A DNA stretch of 64,000 nucleotides, taken from NCBI GenBank assembly GCA_963575745.1, contig CAUYUJ010015516.1, forward strand, positions 812,325-876,324. The letters are read 5' to 3'. The translations under genes and the position numbers were made by a program. Each line of letters starts with the position of its first letter. The stretch's first letter is position 1. The notes below the pieces were generated by a model that searched no databases, was not told the origin of the DNA, and saw only the letters and a program-made list of their open reading frames with translations. Positions 42,951 to 52,710 of this stretch are shown here, piece by piece. This DNA is from Prorocentrum cordatum. Taxonomy: Eukaryota; Sar; Dinophyceae; Prorocentrales; Prorocentraceae.

Positions 42951-43430
42951 GGGGACAAGCGTTTCGCTGCGAGACATCCTACAAATCATCAGAATTCCTA
43001 ACGCGCGCGGACGCGGCACGCGAACAATCCTCGCGAATTTTTTTTTTCGGACACGAAAACCAACATTTCGCCTGAGACATCCTCTGAATTCTGGCCCCCC
43101 ACGAGGCCCCCGCTCGAGACATCCCCCAATTTTGCAAAACCAGCGTTTCGCTCGAGACATCCTCAACAAATTATGAAAAACAAGCGTTTCGCTCGAGAAA
43201 TCCTGTCAAAACCCCAAGAAATCAAAATTCCTGCGCGCGGGACGCGGCACGCGCGAGACATCCTCGGAATTCCTGCGCGAGCGCTTTTCCGTGTCGCGGT
43301 CGGCTCTGCAAAACCAGCGTTTCGCTCGAGACATCCTCAACAAATTCTGAAACCAAGCGTTTCGCTCGAGACATCCCCAACTCTGCAAAACCAGCGTTTC
43401 GCTCGAGACATCCTCAACAAATTCTGAATC
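42951..43430. repeat. Spacer modules, duplicate of 59726-60235
   Basis: A run of GCGTTTCGCTCGAGACATCC modules alternating with AAATTCTGAAAAACAA and GCGCGGGACGCGGCACGCGC phrases. Confidence 0.85.
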
Positions 43431-43740
43431 ACACTACACCCGCGCTCCCAGGGCCACGATCCCTCGTAAATTACGCTACGACAGCGCTCCCAGGGCCACG
43501 ATCCCTCGTAAGGGCTCCTGGGCCCTCCTGAGTCTTCCTTGGACCTGTTGGGCCCTCCTGGTCTCTCCTGCAGCCTCCTGGAGCTTCTCCTGGGCCCTCC
43601 TTGGGCCCCCTGGTGCCTCTTGGAGCCTCCTGGGTCCTCCTGGGCCCTCCTGGGCTCTCCTGGGCCCTCCTGGGCTCTCCTGGGCTCTCCTGGGCTCTCC
43701 TGGAGCCTCCTGGGCCCTCCTGGGCGAAGTCAAGGTCCGA
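43431..43740. repeat. Two 42-bp units and an 11-bp CTCCTGGGCCC array
   Basis: 43432-43512 holds two units of the 42-bp repeat. 43508-43735 is CTCCTGGGCCC / CTCCTGGGCTC repeated at an 11-bp period. Duplicated at 60240-60535. Confidence 0.9.
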
Positions 43741-44125
43741 AAACACATGGGACTTGCCACATTTCTGAAATTCGGTGCCACCCCTCACGCAGGTCGGCGG
43801 GGTCAGGATCTGAAAACATAGGGGATTTGCCACATTTCTGAAATTCCGTGCCACCCCTCACGCAGATCGCCGGGGTCAGGGTCCAAAAACACAAGGGATT
43901 TGCAACATTTCTCGAATTCCGCGCCACCCCTCACGCAGATCGGCGGGGTCAGGGTCCAAAAACACAAGGGATTTGCCACATTTCTGAAATTCCGCGCCAC
44001 CCCTCACGCAGATCGGCGGGGTCAGGGTCCAAAAACATAGGGGATTTGACACATTTCTGGTATTCCGTGCCACACCTCACGCAGATCGGCGGGGTCAGGG
44101 TTAAAAAACACTAGGGATTTCTGCT
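43741..44125. repeat. 73-bp array
   Basis: Five units of about 73 bp: CCACCCCTCACGCAGATCGG, CGGGGTCAGGGTCCAAAAAC, ACAAGGGATTTGCCACATTT, CTGAAATTCCGCG. 73 is not a multiple of 3, so frames rotate. A four- to five-unit duplicate is at 60540-60850. Confidence 0.95.
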
Positions 44126-44600
44126 ATTTCCGAACTTATGCAACTTCAAGAATCCAAAACTCCGTTCCCACCGCCGTTCCGGAGGCCGCGGTACCTCGTT
44201 ATTTATCGAGCGAACGCGTTTACCTTGTTTTTTATCGTTTAAAGTCGATGTCGGAAAAAAGTGGACTTCACCTGTGAAATATCGAGGTTTCCTTAAAGGC
44301 AGTAAAATTCCAAGAGCACGATCTGCGTGAGGGGTGGCGAAAAATGGCCTTCGTCCTCACAATTGAAATCCGCTGGCCCCCTTCAACTTCGTAATTTATC
44401 GCGCAAGAATTCCGCCGGCCCCCTTCAAGTAAAAACCGGGGGGTAAACCTACTAAAAGAGAACCCTGGGCCTAAGCCCTTTCCGGGAAAATTTAAAACAT
44501 GCTCAGAAATACTTTAGATTTCTCCAAACCAAAATCGTCCCCAGATGATTCTCTTACTATTTTTGAACATTCCTCCTGTAGAGGGACATGCCCGACTTAA
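44126..44600. repeat. Spacer modules and flank
   Basis: CCGCGGTACCTCGTTATTTA, GTTTACCTTGTTTTTTATCG, ATCTGCGTGAGGGGTGGCG and the AAAGAGAACCCTGGGCCT phrase, duplicated at 60860-61200. 44500-44600 is unique to this copy. Confidence 0.8.
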
Positions 44601-44671
44601 ACGTTGTCGTCGTCGTCGTCGTCGTCCTCGTGGCCGGGAGGGGCGCTCCGCGAGGGCGCCAGCCGTCCACA

Positions 44672-44753
<82 letters not shown>

Positions 44754-44840
44754 CCAGCGGGGCGCTGCTGCCACGCCTCCCGCCGCCCACGGCCACGCGG
44801 GCGCCCAGGAAGACAGCCCCGCCGTCGCTGGCGCCTGCCG

Positions 44841-44877
<37 letters not shown>

Positions 44878-44904
44878 ACGACTACGAGGACGACGACGAC
44901 GACG

Positions 44905-44939
<35 letters not shown>

Positions 44940-44942
44940 CCT
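44601..44942. repeat. (GTC)n and (GAC)n in opposed orientation
   Basis: A GTC run at about 44604-44630 and 44672-44752, a ~90-bp GC-rich centre, then a GAC run at about 44846-44940. GAC is the reverse complement of GTC, so the two can pair into a long stem. Frames read poly-Val/Ser/Arg then poly-Asp/Thr/Arg. Confidence 0.9.
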
Positions 44943-45245
44943 GAGGTCAGGGCCTTGCAATTTTTCCACACTGGGCGTCTTCGCCCGGTTTCGGGCGCCG
45001 GATCCATCACAGGTCGGCCCAGCCCGAAAAACACCATAGAAAGACGTGGTCTGGGAATCTGGTCGTGATTTCGAATCGCGAAGCTGCATCTTTTCGCAGC
45101 GTCGGATCTCAAGGGACGAAACGACGATCGATGGTCCTCAGAACGTGCGTTAGCGCCAAAGTGCGCTTGTCCAGCAAAGCCCTTCCATACGTCGCAAGCG
45201 GCGTGACGAGGGCCGACACAATCTGCATGCTACCAGGGACAGGGG
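44943..45245. repeat. GGCGTCTTCGCCC-family repeat and flank
   Basis: TTTTTCCACACTGGGCGTCT, TCGCCCGGTTTCGGGCGCCG and later TTTTCGCAGCGTCGGATCTC parallel 52888-53005 in the same order. No gene. Confidence 0.6.
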
Positions 45246-45650
45246 CAAACCGGGAAAAACACACCGATTCGTGCCCCTGGAGAGGGCCAATCTATAGGAA
45301 CATACGTAATCCCGGAGAACACAAATCTATCAGAATATATGTAAAAACGCACGGAGTCGTGCCCCTGAAGATGGCCAATCTATAGGTATTGAGAGGCCCA
45401 TTGATAAGAATATACGTTAAAAACACGGGTTCGTGCCCCTGGAGAGGGCCAATCTATGGGAACACACGTAACCCTGGAGAGGGCCAATCTATGGGAACAT
45501 ACGTAAAAACACATGTAATCGTGCCCCTGGAGAGGGCCAATCTATAGGCAATGAGAGGGCCCATCTATAGGAACATACGTAAAACACACACACACACACA
45601 GATGCGTGCCACTGGATGGGGCCAATATATAGGAACATACGTAAACCGTG
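45246..45650. repeat. ~48-bp minisatellite
   Basis: About eight degenerate units of GTGCCCCTGGAGAGGGCCAA then TCTATAGGAACATACGTAAA, with a short (CA)n at 45585-45600. Confidence 0.9.
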
Positions 45651-46435
45651 CCCCTGACCAAAATGTTTCGCGCACCCTGTGATTTATCGATCGCGATTTC
45701 AAAAGCAAGCGTTTCGCTAGGGACATCCTCAAAAATAATTCCGCCGGCCCACCTCGACCTCGATATTTATGAAGGAATAATTCCGCCGGCCCACCTCAAG
45801 TCAGGTCCAGGGGTAAACCTCTAAAAGAGAACCCTTGGCCTAAGCCCTTTCCGGGAAAAACAACTCCGGATGAGAAACTGGTCCCGGGGAATCGGTCGGG
45901 ACTTCCGCGGACCGCGTACTGACAAATCGGGACGTCGCGCGTCTGGGCGTGGAGACCGCATGCATCCGCGACATCCCCAAAGGTCCGAGGCTCCGACAAA
46001 CATTGGTGCGGCTGGTGTTTGGCCACTATGGGCCTCCAGGGGCCATCGCCAGGCCCTCGCCGGGCTCTGCATGATGGCCACTACCGCAACGGATACTGGC
46101 CAAATGGCACTGGCCCATTCCGTACCGTGCCAACCGGCCGCGACCACCGTACAAGATAATGCCGTACCATGCCGTACCATGCCGCGACCACCGTGCCAAA
46201 CAACAACGTACCAGCCGCGACCAGTACCGGGCAATACCGCACCGGCGGCATCTGTCGTACCCGACGATACCGTACTGTGCCGCACGCAGCATCGACCTCA
46301 TCTCAATCGCTGTCGCGCTCGTCGTCATCACCATCGCCGGCAATCGCTACCGGCGCAGCTGGCACCAGCGGTACTGGCCGCACTGCGATAAAACGCGTGC
46401 TCGTGATACCGGACCGCACCGTGGCCACCATGCGT
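45651..46435. other. Spacer modules then unassigned DNA
   Basis: 45690-45855 has CTCGAGAC/CGCCGG/AAAGAGAACCC modules. 45860-45895 has the CTCCGGATGAGAAACTGG motif. 46110-46290 is a degenerate GTACCATGCCG repeat. No gene is supported. Confidence 0.5.
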
Positions 46436-46589
46436 CCGAAGCGGCGAGGCCTTGGACGACGCGGCGGCGGCAGCGGCTGGGCGCTGGGGGGCGACAGGCG
46501 CCGCGCGGCTGCGCAGGGCCGCGGCCAACTCGCGGCGCGACAGGCCGTCGATAGCGGCCTCGAGGACCTGGCTCGAAAGGGGGGGTCCT

Positions 46590-46712
46590 CCTCGTCCTCC
46601 TCCTCCTCCTCCTCCTCCACCTCCTCCTCCTCCTCCTCCTCCTCCTCCTCCTCCTCCTCCTCCTGCTCCTGCTCCTGCTCATCCTCCTCCTCCTCCTGCT
46701 CCTTCTCCCCCC
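46590..46712. repeat. (CCT)n microsatellite inside the reverse transcriptase gene
   Basis: CTCCTC repeat beginning about 10 codons after the altered motif C. On the coding strand it is (GGA)n and would add Arg/Gly/Glu repeats. Confidence 0.9.
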
Positions 46713-47610
46713 CCACACCAGGCGGAGCGCGAGACCGTCCACGAACTTGGTGATTTCCAGCTTGGCGCCTGCCCAAGGCACAATGAGATCCAGGATGAGG
46801 TATAGCACCACCTTCAGAAAACGATCGGCGTACTTGGACCCTGCTGGCAGGCCCATGTAGGTGGTGCCGGCATCGGCCAATGCCTGGCCCTTGCGCACCA
46901 TCCTCGGGAAAGCGTAGGACTCCAGCGACAGGGCTAGCACGCTCAAGGGCACATGTTGCATCAGGCCACGGCTCCATATCAAGTTCAACGAAATATACTC
47001 ATATGCCTTCTCCAAATCCATCAGAGACAGAATGGAATGAAAGGTCGTACCTTCAAGAGCTTCCTCGTCCAACATCGTCCCCCACACAGCGTGCTCAACC
47101 TGCTCCTGTCAGGCGCCGCCCAGTCGCACGGCCGAAGATGAGTCTTCTCCCAAGATCGGATGAGGGGGTCCCTGGTCACCTCCCAGACACGAATTGGTGT
47201 AGGAAACAGCGTTATGGGCCTCCCTCCTCCGTCTTCTTTGGCAGCCAAGACAAGAATAAGTGTCCGAATCGCCTGCGGCAAAGTGTAAAGCCTCTCGCAC
47301 AACATCCGCACAATTGCCAGACAACCCAAACAGTAATTGCTGAGCCACACCAAATGACCAAAATGCCAGCCGTCTAACCCAAGCCCACCTCGCCATTTGT
47401 AGCTGCGACAGATTGCCCGTATCTGCTGCGCGTCAAGTGAAGGGAGCTGCAAGGCATTTCCGCGGCGTTCAGCCTGTACACATCGAGCCTGCCAAATCTC
47501 ATCATACGCGCCATCTCCTGCCCTCCAGATCGAAGCCCAGTCCTCCGCCTCCGTGTCGACAGCCTGCTGAGGGTCCGCTGCCAAGTTCACCTTGCGGACA
47601 GAAGAGATCG
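46713..47610 (-). pseudogene. Reverse transcriptase domain, frameshifted, motif C altered
   Basis: Two overlapping minus frames cover it. The N-terminal part (frame starting above 47590) has WASIWRAGDGAYDEIWQARC, GLGLDGWHFGHLVWLS and EDGGGRPITLFPTPIRVWEV, typical of the fingers region. After a frameshift near 47100 the second frame gives motif A (LMDLEKAYEYI, Asp codon 47016-47018), motif B (GLPAGSKYADRF) and motif C. Motif C reads FVDG (46734-46742) where active enzymes have F/Y-x-D-D, so the second catalytic Asp is Gly. The domain is then cut by the (GGA)n tract. It would make the cDNA strand during target-primed integration, but this copy cannot be functional as assembled. Confidence 0.8.
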
Positions 47611-47619
47611 GCTCCTTCC

Positions 47620-48170
47620 AGGCTTGCTTTCAATGGCAAATTTTACGCAGGCAACCGCCCGATCCAAGAAACTTGTCGCTCAGGCGCTCGTAGCAGCGCG
47701 CCGCTCTCTGCCGCGCGAGGGTCTGCTCCAGGGACTGCGCGCGCCGCTTGGCAAACTGCTGAATGTGGAACATCAGCCCGGCGGCGCGGACCGCGGGCGC
47801 GCAGGGCGACACTTCCCGCAGCACAGGGGCCACGAAGACGCCCCAGGGCCCCATCTGGCCCAAGGCGCCGCGCCAGCCGCAGCTCGCGCCAGGGCCGCCT
47901 CAGCTGGTGCGAGACATTATCAATGTAGTCGCGTTGAAGCTCGTCTCCCAAGGCGACGGTGGCAGCGGCCCCTGGGGGCCGATCCCCGGGCGCGGGCGCG
48001 CCCCTCAGGACGCAGCAGACCAGCTGGCCAACCCAGGCCACCGCACTCGCGGGCCACCGCCAGGCCCTAGCAAGCCCTCGGTCCGCGACGGGGCCCCCCT
48101 GCCCGGGAAGCAGCTGCCCATCCAACACATGTGGAGTCAGACCCCGACCTTCGCACCACCGTGCCTCGGC
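47620..48170 (-). pseudogene. Retrotransposon linker between endonuclease and RT
   Basis: GC-rich segment in which minus frames read partly as protein (MFHIQQFAKRRAQSLEQTLA, then RQRAARCYERLSDKFLG near 47770-47650). No catalytic motif is expected here. More than one frame change must lie between 48170 and 47650. Confidence 0.45.
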
Positions 48171-48176
48171 CTGGGT

Positions 48177-49120
48177 TCAGCCGAACAGCGCGCGCACCTC
48201 CGCCTCGGCAGCAATGCAGAAGCGCAGCCAGCCCTCGTCCAGCTGCTTCTGCGCGCCCTGCTCGACGTCGACCCCGGGGCACTCCACGGGCACGGTCGGC
48301 GGGGCAACTAGCGGCGGGCGCTCGATCGGGCACTGCTCGGGCCCCTCGATCACCTGCGCCCTGCAGGCGCGCCACGGCCTAGCTGCTCGGACCCACGCGG
48401 GCCCGCGCGGCCTGCAGGGCACGTGCTCGAAGGACTGCGCATCCCCGAAGATTGAGGCAAGGCGCCCTTCCAACCAGAAAAAGTTGATCACCCGATCCAC
48501 GAACGACTCTACGCCCTGCACGACGGTCTTGGAGCGGCATGCGCCCCCGACCCCTTGCCATGCCAGCACGCGCCCATGGACATCGTGATTCCACGGGCTG
48601 CGAAGGACACTGCGGGGCTCGTTATTGGCATCTCCCATGGCGGTCCATGGGATGCGTATCTGAGTGATCCAGTGAGCCACCGCGTCAAAGATGGCGGCGT
48701 TCGGGCGCCACGCGACAGGCCTGCCCATGAAAAGATACAACGAGAATAGCGACCCAGCCGATGCCCTTCACTTCTGCGAGGCCCAGGCAGAGTCGACCTG
48801 GGGCTCCAGATGGCGAAATGCCCTCTCCATCTGGCCAGGCGCCATGTTCAGCGCGAGACAAGCAGGCGTAATCAGGGCGACGCCAACAGAGTGGCCGCCC
48901 TCCTCCGCGCGGGCGGTAGGGGCTCCGACCACTCGCCACGCGCGGCCCTGCATGGCCACGGCCGAGACTTGCAGCCACTCCGCAAGTTTGCCATGCTCCT
49001 GCACTGCAACGACAGGCACGCCCCCCTGCGTGACCAGGGCGGCGATCTCCTCCTCAAGGAACTCCTCCAAGCGCGCCCAGGACAGGTTGGAGTTGAAGGA
49101 GGGGGCGAGAATGCGTCGAG
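48177..49120 (-). pseudogene. Endonuclease/exonuclease/phosphatase domain, frameshifted
   Basis: The first frame (49115 down to 48768) has APSFNSNLSWARLEEFLEEE, VVAVQEHGKLAEW and SVGVALITPACLALN, matching the N-terminal strand with catalytic Gln-Glu (QEHG) of the family. After a frameshift near 48770 the second frame (48740 to 48177) has LYLFMGRPVAWRPNAAIFD and MGDANNEP, the Gly-Asp-x-Asn motif (Asp at 48630-48632), then VINFFWLEGRLASIFGD, where an Asp is usual but Asn is seen. The intact enzyme nicks target DNA for retrotransposition. Confidence 0.75.
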
Positions 49121-49177
49121 CCCCATCTGGGCTGCCGGCGCCCTCGGCGCCCGTCGCCGTGGCCTGCGGCGGGGGAA

Positions 49178-50340
49178 CTAAACCCCCTGCGGCGGCCTCG
49201 GCAATGCTGCACCCCCGTGCATCTCGTAGAAGGAACCCCGCACGACCCTCTTGGCCGCCCGCTCCTCCTCTGGGAGGTCGGCCACGACCTGCTCGATGAG
49301 CTCGTCGCGCTTGCGCTTGGCATCCTCCACGTCCACGGGCACGGGAACATGCTCACTACCTCATTCACCAGCGGCGGCAGTCGCGGCAGAAGGTGCCGCA
49401 GGCGCGGCGGGGGGCGGTGCCGCGGCAGCCTCTGCGCCCACTTGGGGAGCCCCCTTGACCAGCTCGAGCAAGTTTCGGAGCGCCTGGGCCACACCCTCGG
49501 GCAGCCGAGCGCTACCCATGCTGGCGTCGCCTGCTGAGTCGGCGCCGCCGACCAAGACCTCCAGGCCGCTGACCAGCGGCTGCACCACCGCGGGGCCGCA
49601 GCGGGGCCCGCCGCCTGCAGCACGCGCAGCTCCAGCAGGCTGCGTCGGCTGCTGCTACTGCTGCGCCAGGCGCTGGGCGAGGGCGGCCTTCTTCTGCTGC
49701 AGCGCCTCCAGCTCCTGCGCCCAGAGCCGCTCCTGCTCCTGCGCCGGGTCCAGGCGCCGCTCGAGGTCGGGCACCACCTCCTCGCGTTGCCGCCCCAGCT
49801 TCTTGTCCACCGCCGCCATTTTTCCTTCCAGCTGCTGCAGCTGTTGGTAGAAGGGGCTTGCCAGCTCTGCGCTCCGCCAGCAGGTCGGCTCTGGCCTCGC
49901 GCTCTCGCTCCAGCACGTCAGCCAGTCTGGAGTCTCCAAGCGCTTCCAGGGCTGCGATGGACCTGTCCAGAGCGGCGATGGGGTCCGCGCCCTCGGGGCT
50001 ACCTGCTGTTGCTGCTGCGGTTTGGCCTTGAGCGCGTCCACGCCAGAGCCGAAGTAACCCCAAGCACCACCAGCAGGCTCACGAGGAGCAGCAGCAGTGC
50101 CCTTGCCCTTGGAGCCCTTGCCGACTGGCTGCCATGGGACACGGGCCGGAAGCGGCTCCTCCCTGGCAGCGCGCGCGATGGCCTGCTGGATGGCTCGCGG
50201 CGCCGGCGCCAGGCATGCGCGGCACTGCATCTTCGTGGCGTAGTTGCCGCCGAAGCCGCAGTGCCCACAGGTCCATGGCGTGGCTCCCTGCAGGGCCGAA
50301 AGAGGGCACAGGCGAGAAGCATGGTGCCAAGGTGCCACTA
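49178..50340 (-). pseudogene. ORF1-like protein with RanBP2-type zinc finger and coiled coil
   Basis: The frame beginning near 50338 contains PWTCGHCGFGGNYATKMQCR then AC, a RanBP2-type finger (Trp, Cys-x2-Cys, Asn, Cys-x2-Cys; Cys codons near 50269-50213). A Gln run follows (QQQQQ). The reading then switches frame (SIAALEALGDSRLADVLERE) and back, ending in a charged coiled coil (VPDLERRLDPAQEQERLWAQ, then ELEALQQKKAALAQRLAQQ and stop at 49655). A further fragment, 49354-49178, reads VEDAKRKRDELIEQVVADLP, then EEERAAKRVVRGSFYEMHGG, and a TAG stop. RanBP2 fingers bind RNA or protein; in LINEs ORF1 binds the element RNA. The start codon is uncertain. Confidence 0.65.
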
Positions 50341-50470
50341 AGCGAGCCCAAGATGGCAGTGGACACGAGGACAGATGGTACGTACAAAAGAAAATCCCTG
50401 GCTGGTGCCACCAGGGTGCGACTGCGGGGGCCGTTCCTCCCCGCCGCCACGAAGGTCAAGTACTGAAGCG

Positions 50471-50502
50471 ATGGCTACGGACTTGAGCCAAAATGGATAC
50501 AG
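50471..50502 (-). other. Two spliced-leader relics in tandem
   Basis: On the minus strand 50502-50482 reads CTGTATCCATTTTGGCTCAA then G, which matches the conserved 21-nt core of the dinoflagellate spliced leader (CCGTAGCCATTTTGGCTCAA then G) at 19 of 21 positions. It is followed at once by TCCGTAGCCAT (50481-50471), the first 11 nt of a second leader, and then CGCTTCAG, a possible decayed remainder. Leader relics in genomic DNA are known to mark genes re-inserted from trans-spliced mRNA (established in dinoflagellates). Confidence 0.85.
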
Positions 50503-50580
50503 TCCTCCTCCTCCTCCTCCACCTCCTCCTCCGCCTCCGCCTCCACCTCCACCTCCGCCCCCGCCTCCGCCGCCTCCTAT
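50503..50580. repeat. (CTC/CGC)n tract at the element border
   Basis: CTCCTCCACC and CGCCTCCGCC repeats directly upstream (minus sense) of the leader relics, marking the probable insertion border. Confidence 0.85.
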
Positions 50581-51445
50581 TCCTCATGTTACTACGATTC
50601 GGTTAAATATTGTTCTTCACACGTTTAGTATTCTTCTCTTCTTAGTTTGAGCAGTATTATTAGTGTTACTGTGACCATTCGCATTACCATTCGTATTGTT
50701 CATACAACTGTTAGTACTACTGGTATGGCTAGTGGTAATATTATTAATGTTCGTCTTGTTCGTCTTGCTAGTCTTGGTAGTAGCAGTATTACTAGAGATC
50801 GCAATATTATTCGTATTCTTCTGATTGATATGATGATTACGATGAGTCATAGTTTTATGAGTTGCATTATCATTAGTAGTAGTAATAGCATGTTCATTAT
50901 TAGTCGTACGATTGGTCTTTATAATAGTATTATCATTATGTTATCATTATTATTAGTAGTATGCGTGTCCTTATTAGTGTTCGGCACCGTATTATTAGTC
51001 GTCGCATTATTATTGTCATTCGTATTCTTTTTATGAGTACTACTTCTCTTCTCAATCCTATGATTAATTATAATGTTAGTATTATTATTGTTCTCAGTAG
51101 TCTTAATATTCGTCTCATTCGGCCTCTTAGTATTCCTTATCAGTTTACTATCATTATTATGAAATTAATAGTGTTCCTCGTCTTCCTCTTCCTTCTCCTC
51201 TTCCTCCTCCTCCCTCCAACTAAATCATAATCAATAAACTTTATTATTCCTAAAACATAAACATCAATATAATATATCCTATTCTACAAGAATCATAAAT
51301 CCTTCCTCACGTACTCTAAACTCCTCCTCCTACTCCTAAGTGTCCGAACAACTTGCAAATCATTTATACTAATCCTAATACTATCATACATCAATTCCCT
51401 AAATCACTCTACATACAATACCCTACCTACCTAATAATAATCTAA
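50581..51445. repeat. AT-rich degenerate trinucleotide island
   Basis: To about 51170 the sequence is a decayed three-base pattern (ATT, AGT, GTT, CGT, ACT triplets). 51225-51440 is simply AT-rich. It contrasts sharply with GC-rich flanks. A plus frame of 129 codons (50647-51036) is open only because most triplets end in T. Confidence 0.8.
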
Positions 51446-51960
51446 TATGAGTAGGCCAGCCGCGTCAGCGAAACGAAAAGCATCCAAGCAATCCTCTCCC
51501 GAGTCCCCCCCCCTCCTCCTCACCGACCCCGTCTACTTCCTTCCTCCTCCTTTCCCCTCCTATCTTCCCTCCTCCTCCTTCCGTCCTCCTTCAGCCTCAC
51601 TCCTCCACGCCCTCCTCTCAGTCTCCTCACGCCCGCCTCCTCTCCTCCTCCTCCTCCTCCTCCTCCTCACCTCATATAGTACCTCCCCCCCCCTCCCTCC
51701 GCCTTCCTTCCTTCATTCCGTCGTTCCTTCCTCCGCCCTCCTCGACCGACCCTCACCAACACCCGCCGAGGGCATCTTTACAGCACGACCGACAGGCGAC
51801 GACACACGGGACACCCCCCGAGCCCCGAAGCCCAAACCCCGGCGAGCCAAGGCCAGCCGCGGCGACAAGGACCCACCAGCCAAGGACGGTGGCCCCAGGC
51901 ACGCCTCGTCCCCCTCGTCCTCTGCGTCCTACTCTTTCCCTCCCCTTCTTATCTAGAGGC
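51446..51960. other. Unassigned, pyrimidine-rich
   Basis: CCTCCTTCC-rich to about 51770, then GC-rich sequence with ACCCCGGCGAGCC words. An open plus frame of 169 codons starts MSRPAASAKRKASKQSS but is low-complexity Pro/Ser and not called. Confidence 0.4.
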
Positions 51961-52160
<200 letters not shown>

Positions 52161-52574
52161 GATCACTTGAGCGACGATCAACAGAAGGGTCCTACTCGGA
52201 GGCGAGCCTGGGGGAAAGCGAGAAGGGGAAGGCCTTCTCAGAAGGATCGAAGTCCCTCGGCCTTCTAAAAAGTTTTCTAAGCCTTCCCCGAAGACACAAC
52301 AAACCTCTGAGAAGGCACGAGGACTTCTGGGTGAAGTCCCGAGGCCTTCTGAGAAGGCCTTTTCCTTCTCAACTTCCCCCCCTCGCTCGCCGCCGGTTTA
52401 CGCGACATGGCATGGCGACCTTACGCGGTGGCTCCCCCCGGGCCGCCAGCGCGGCATGCCACGGTGGGAGCGAGGGCACTCACGCGCGACCTCAGGGGGG
52501 CAGCTTAGTCGGCGCAGGCGAGCCTGTTTTTCTACGTCGCTCAATTGTTAGGAGGCAACTGCTGGGAGGTTTTC
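52161..52574. other. No gene; inverted repeat of CCTTCTCAGAAGG
   Basis: GAGAAGGGGAAGGCCTTCTC then AGAAGG at 52220-52245 is matched inverted at 52345-52370. Each arm itself contains a short palindrome. No coding frame is supported downstream. Confidence 0.6.
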
Positions 52575-52710
52575 GTCGGAAAGATTAAGGAGGATTAAGC
52601 CCCATTTGGGAGCTGTTACGCCGAAATGGGCCTCGGATTAAGCGGGATTAAGCTGGATTAAACGGGATTAAGCGGGATTAAGCGGGATTTAGCTGGATTA
52701 AACCGAATTT
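52575..52710. repeat. 11-bp GGATTAAGCGG array
   Basis: About eight GGGATTAAGCG/GGATTAAGCTG units, some separated by a longer spacer (52595-52625). Confidence 0.9.

Larger units (their letters stand above)
46436..50502 (-). mobile_element. Decayed non-LTR retrotransposon with spliced-leader 5' end
   Basis: In transcription order (high to low coordinates): spliced-leader relics (50502-50471), an ORF1-like region with a RanBP2-type zinc finger and coiled coil (about 50340-49178), an endonuclease/exonuclease/phosphatase domain (about 49120-48177), a linker (about 48170-47620), and reverse transcriptase motifs (about 47610-46712). A (GGA)n microsatellite, seen as CCT on the plus strand, lies at 46590-46712. 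Several frameshifts break the original frames. No poly-A tail is evident at the low-coordinate end, whose border is uncertain. The element starts inside a CTCCTC tract (50503-50580). This domain order is that of LINE-like elements; the zinc finger and leader fit a dinoflagellate lineage. Confidence 0.75.

Noticed and set aside
50647-51036. 129-codon hydrophobic membrane-protein frame
   Set aside because: It reflects a decayed triplet repeat in which most triplets end in T; amino-acid content follows from that, not from selection.
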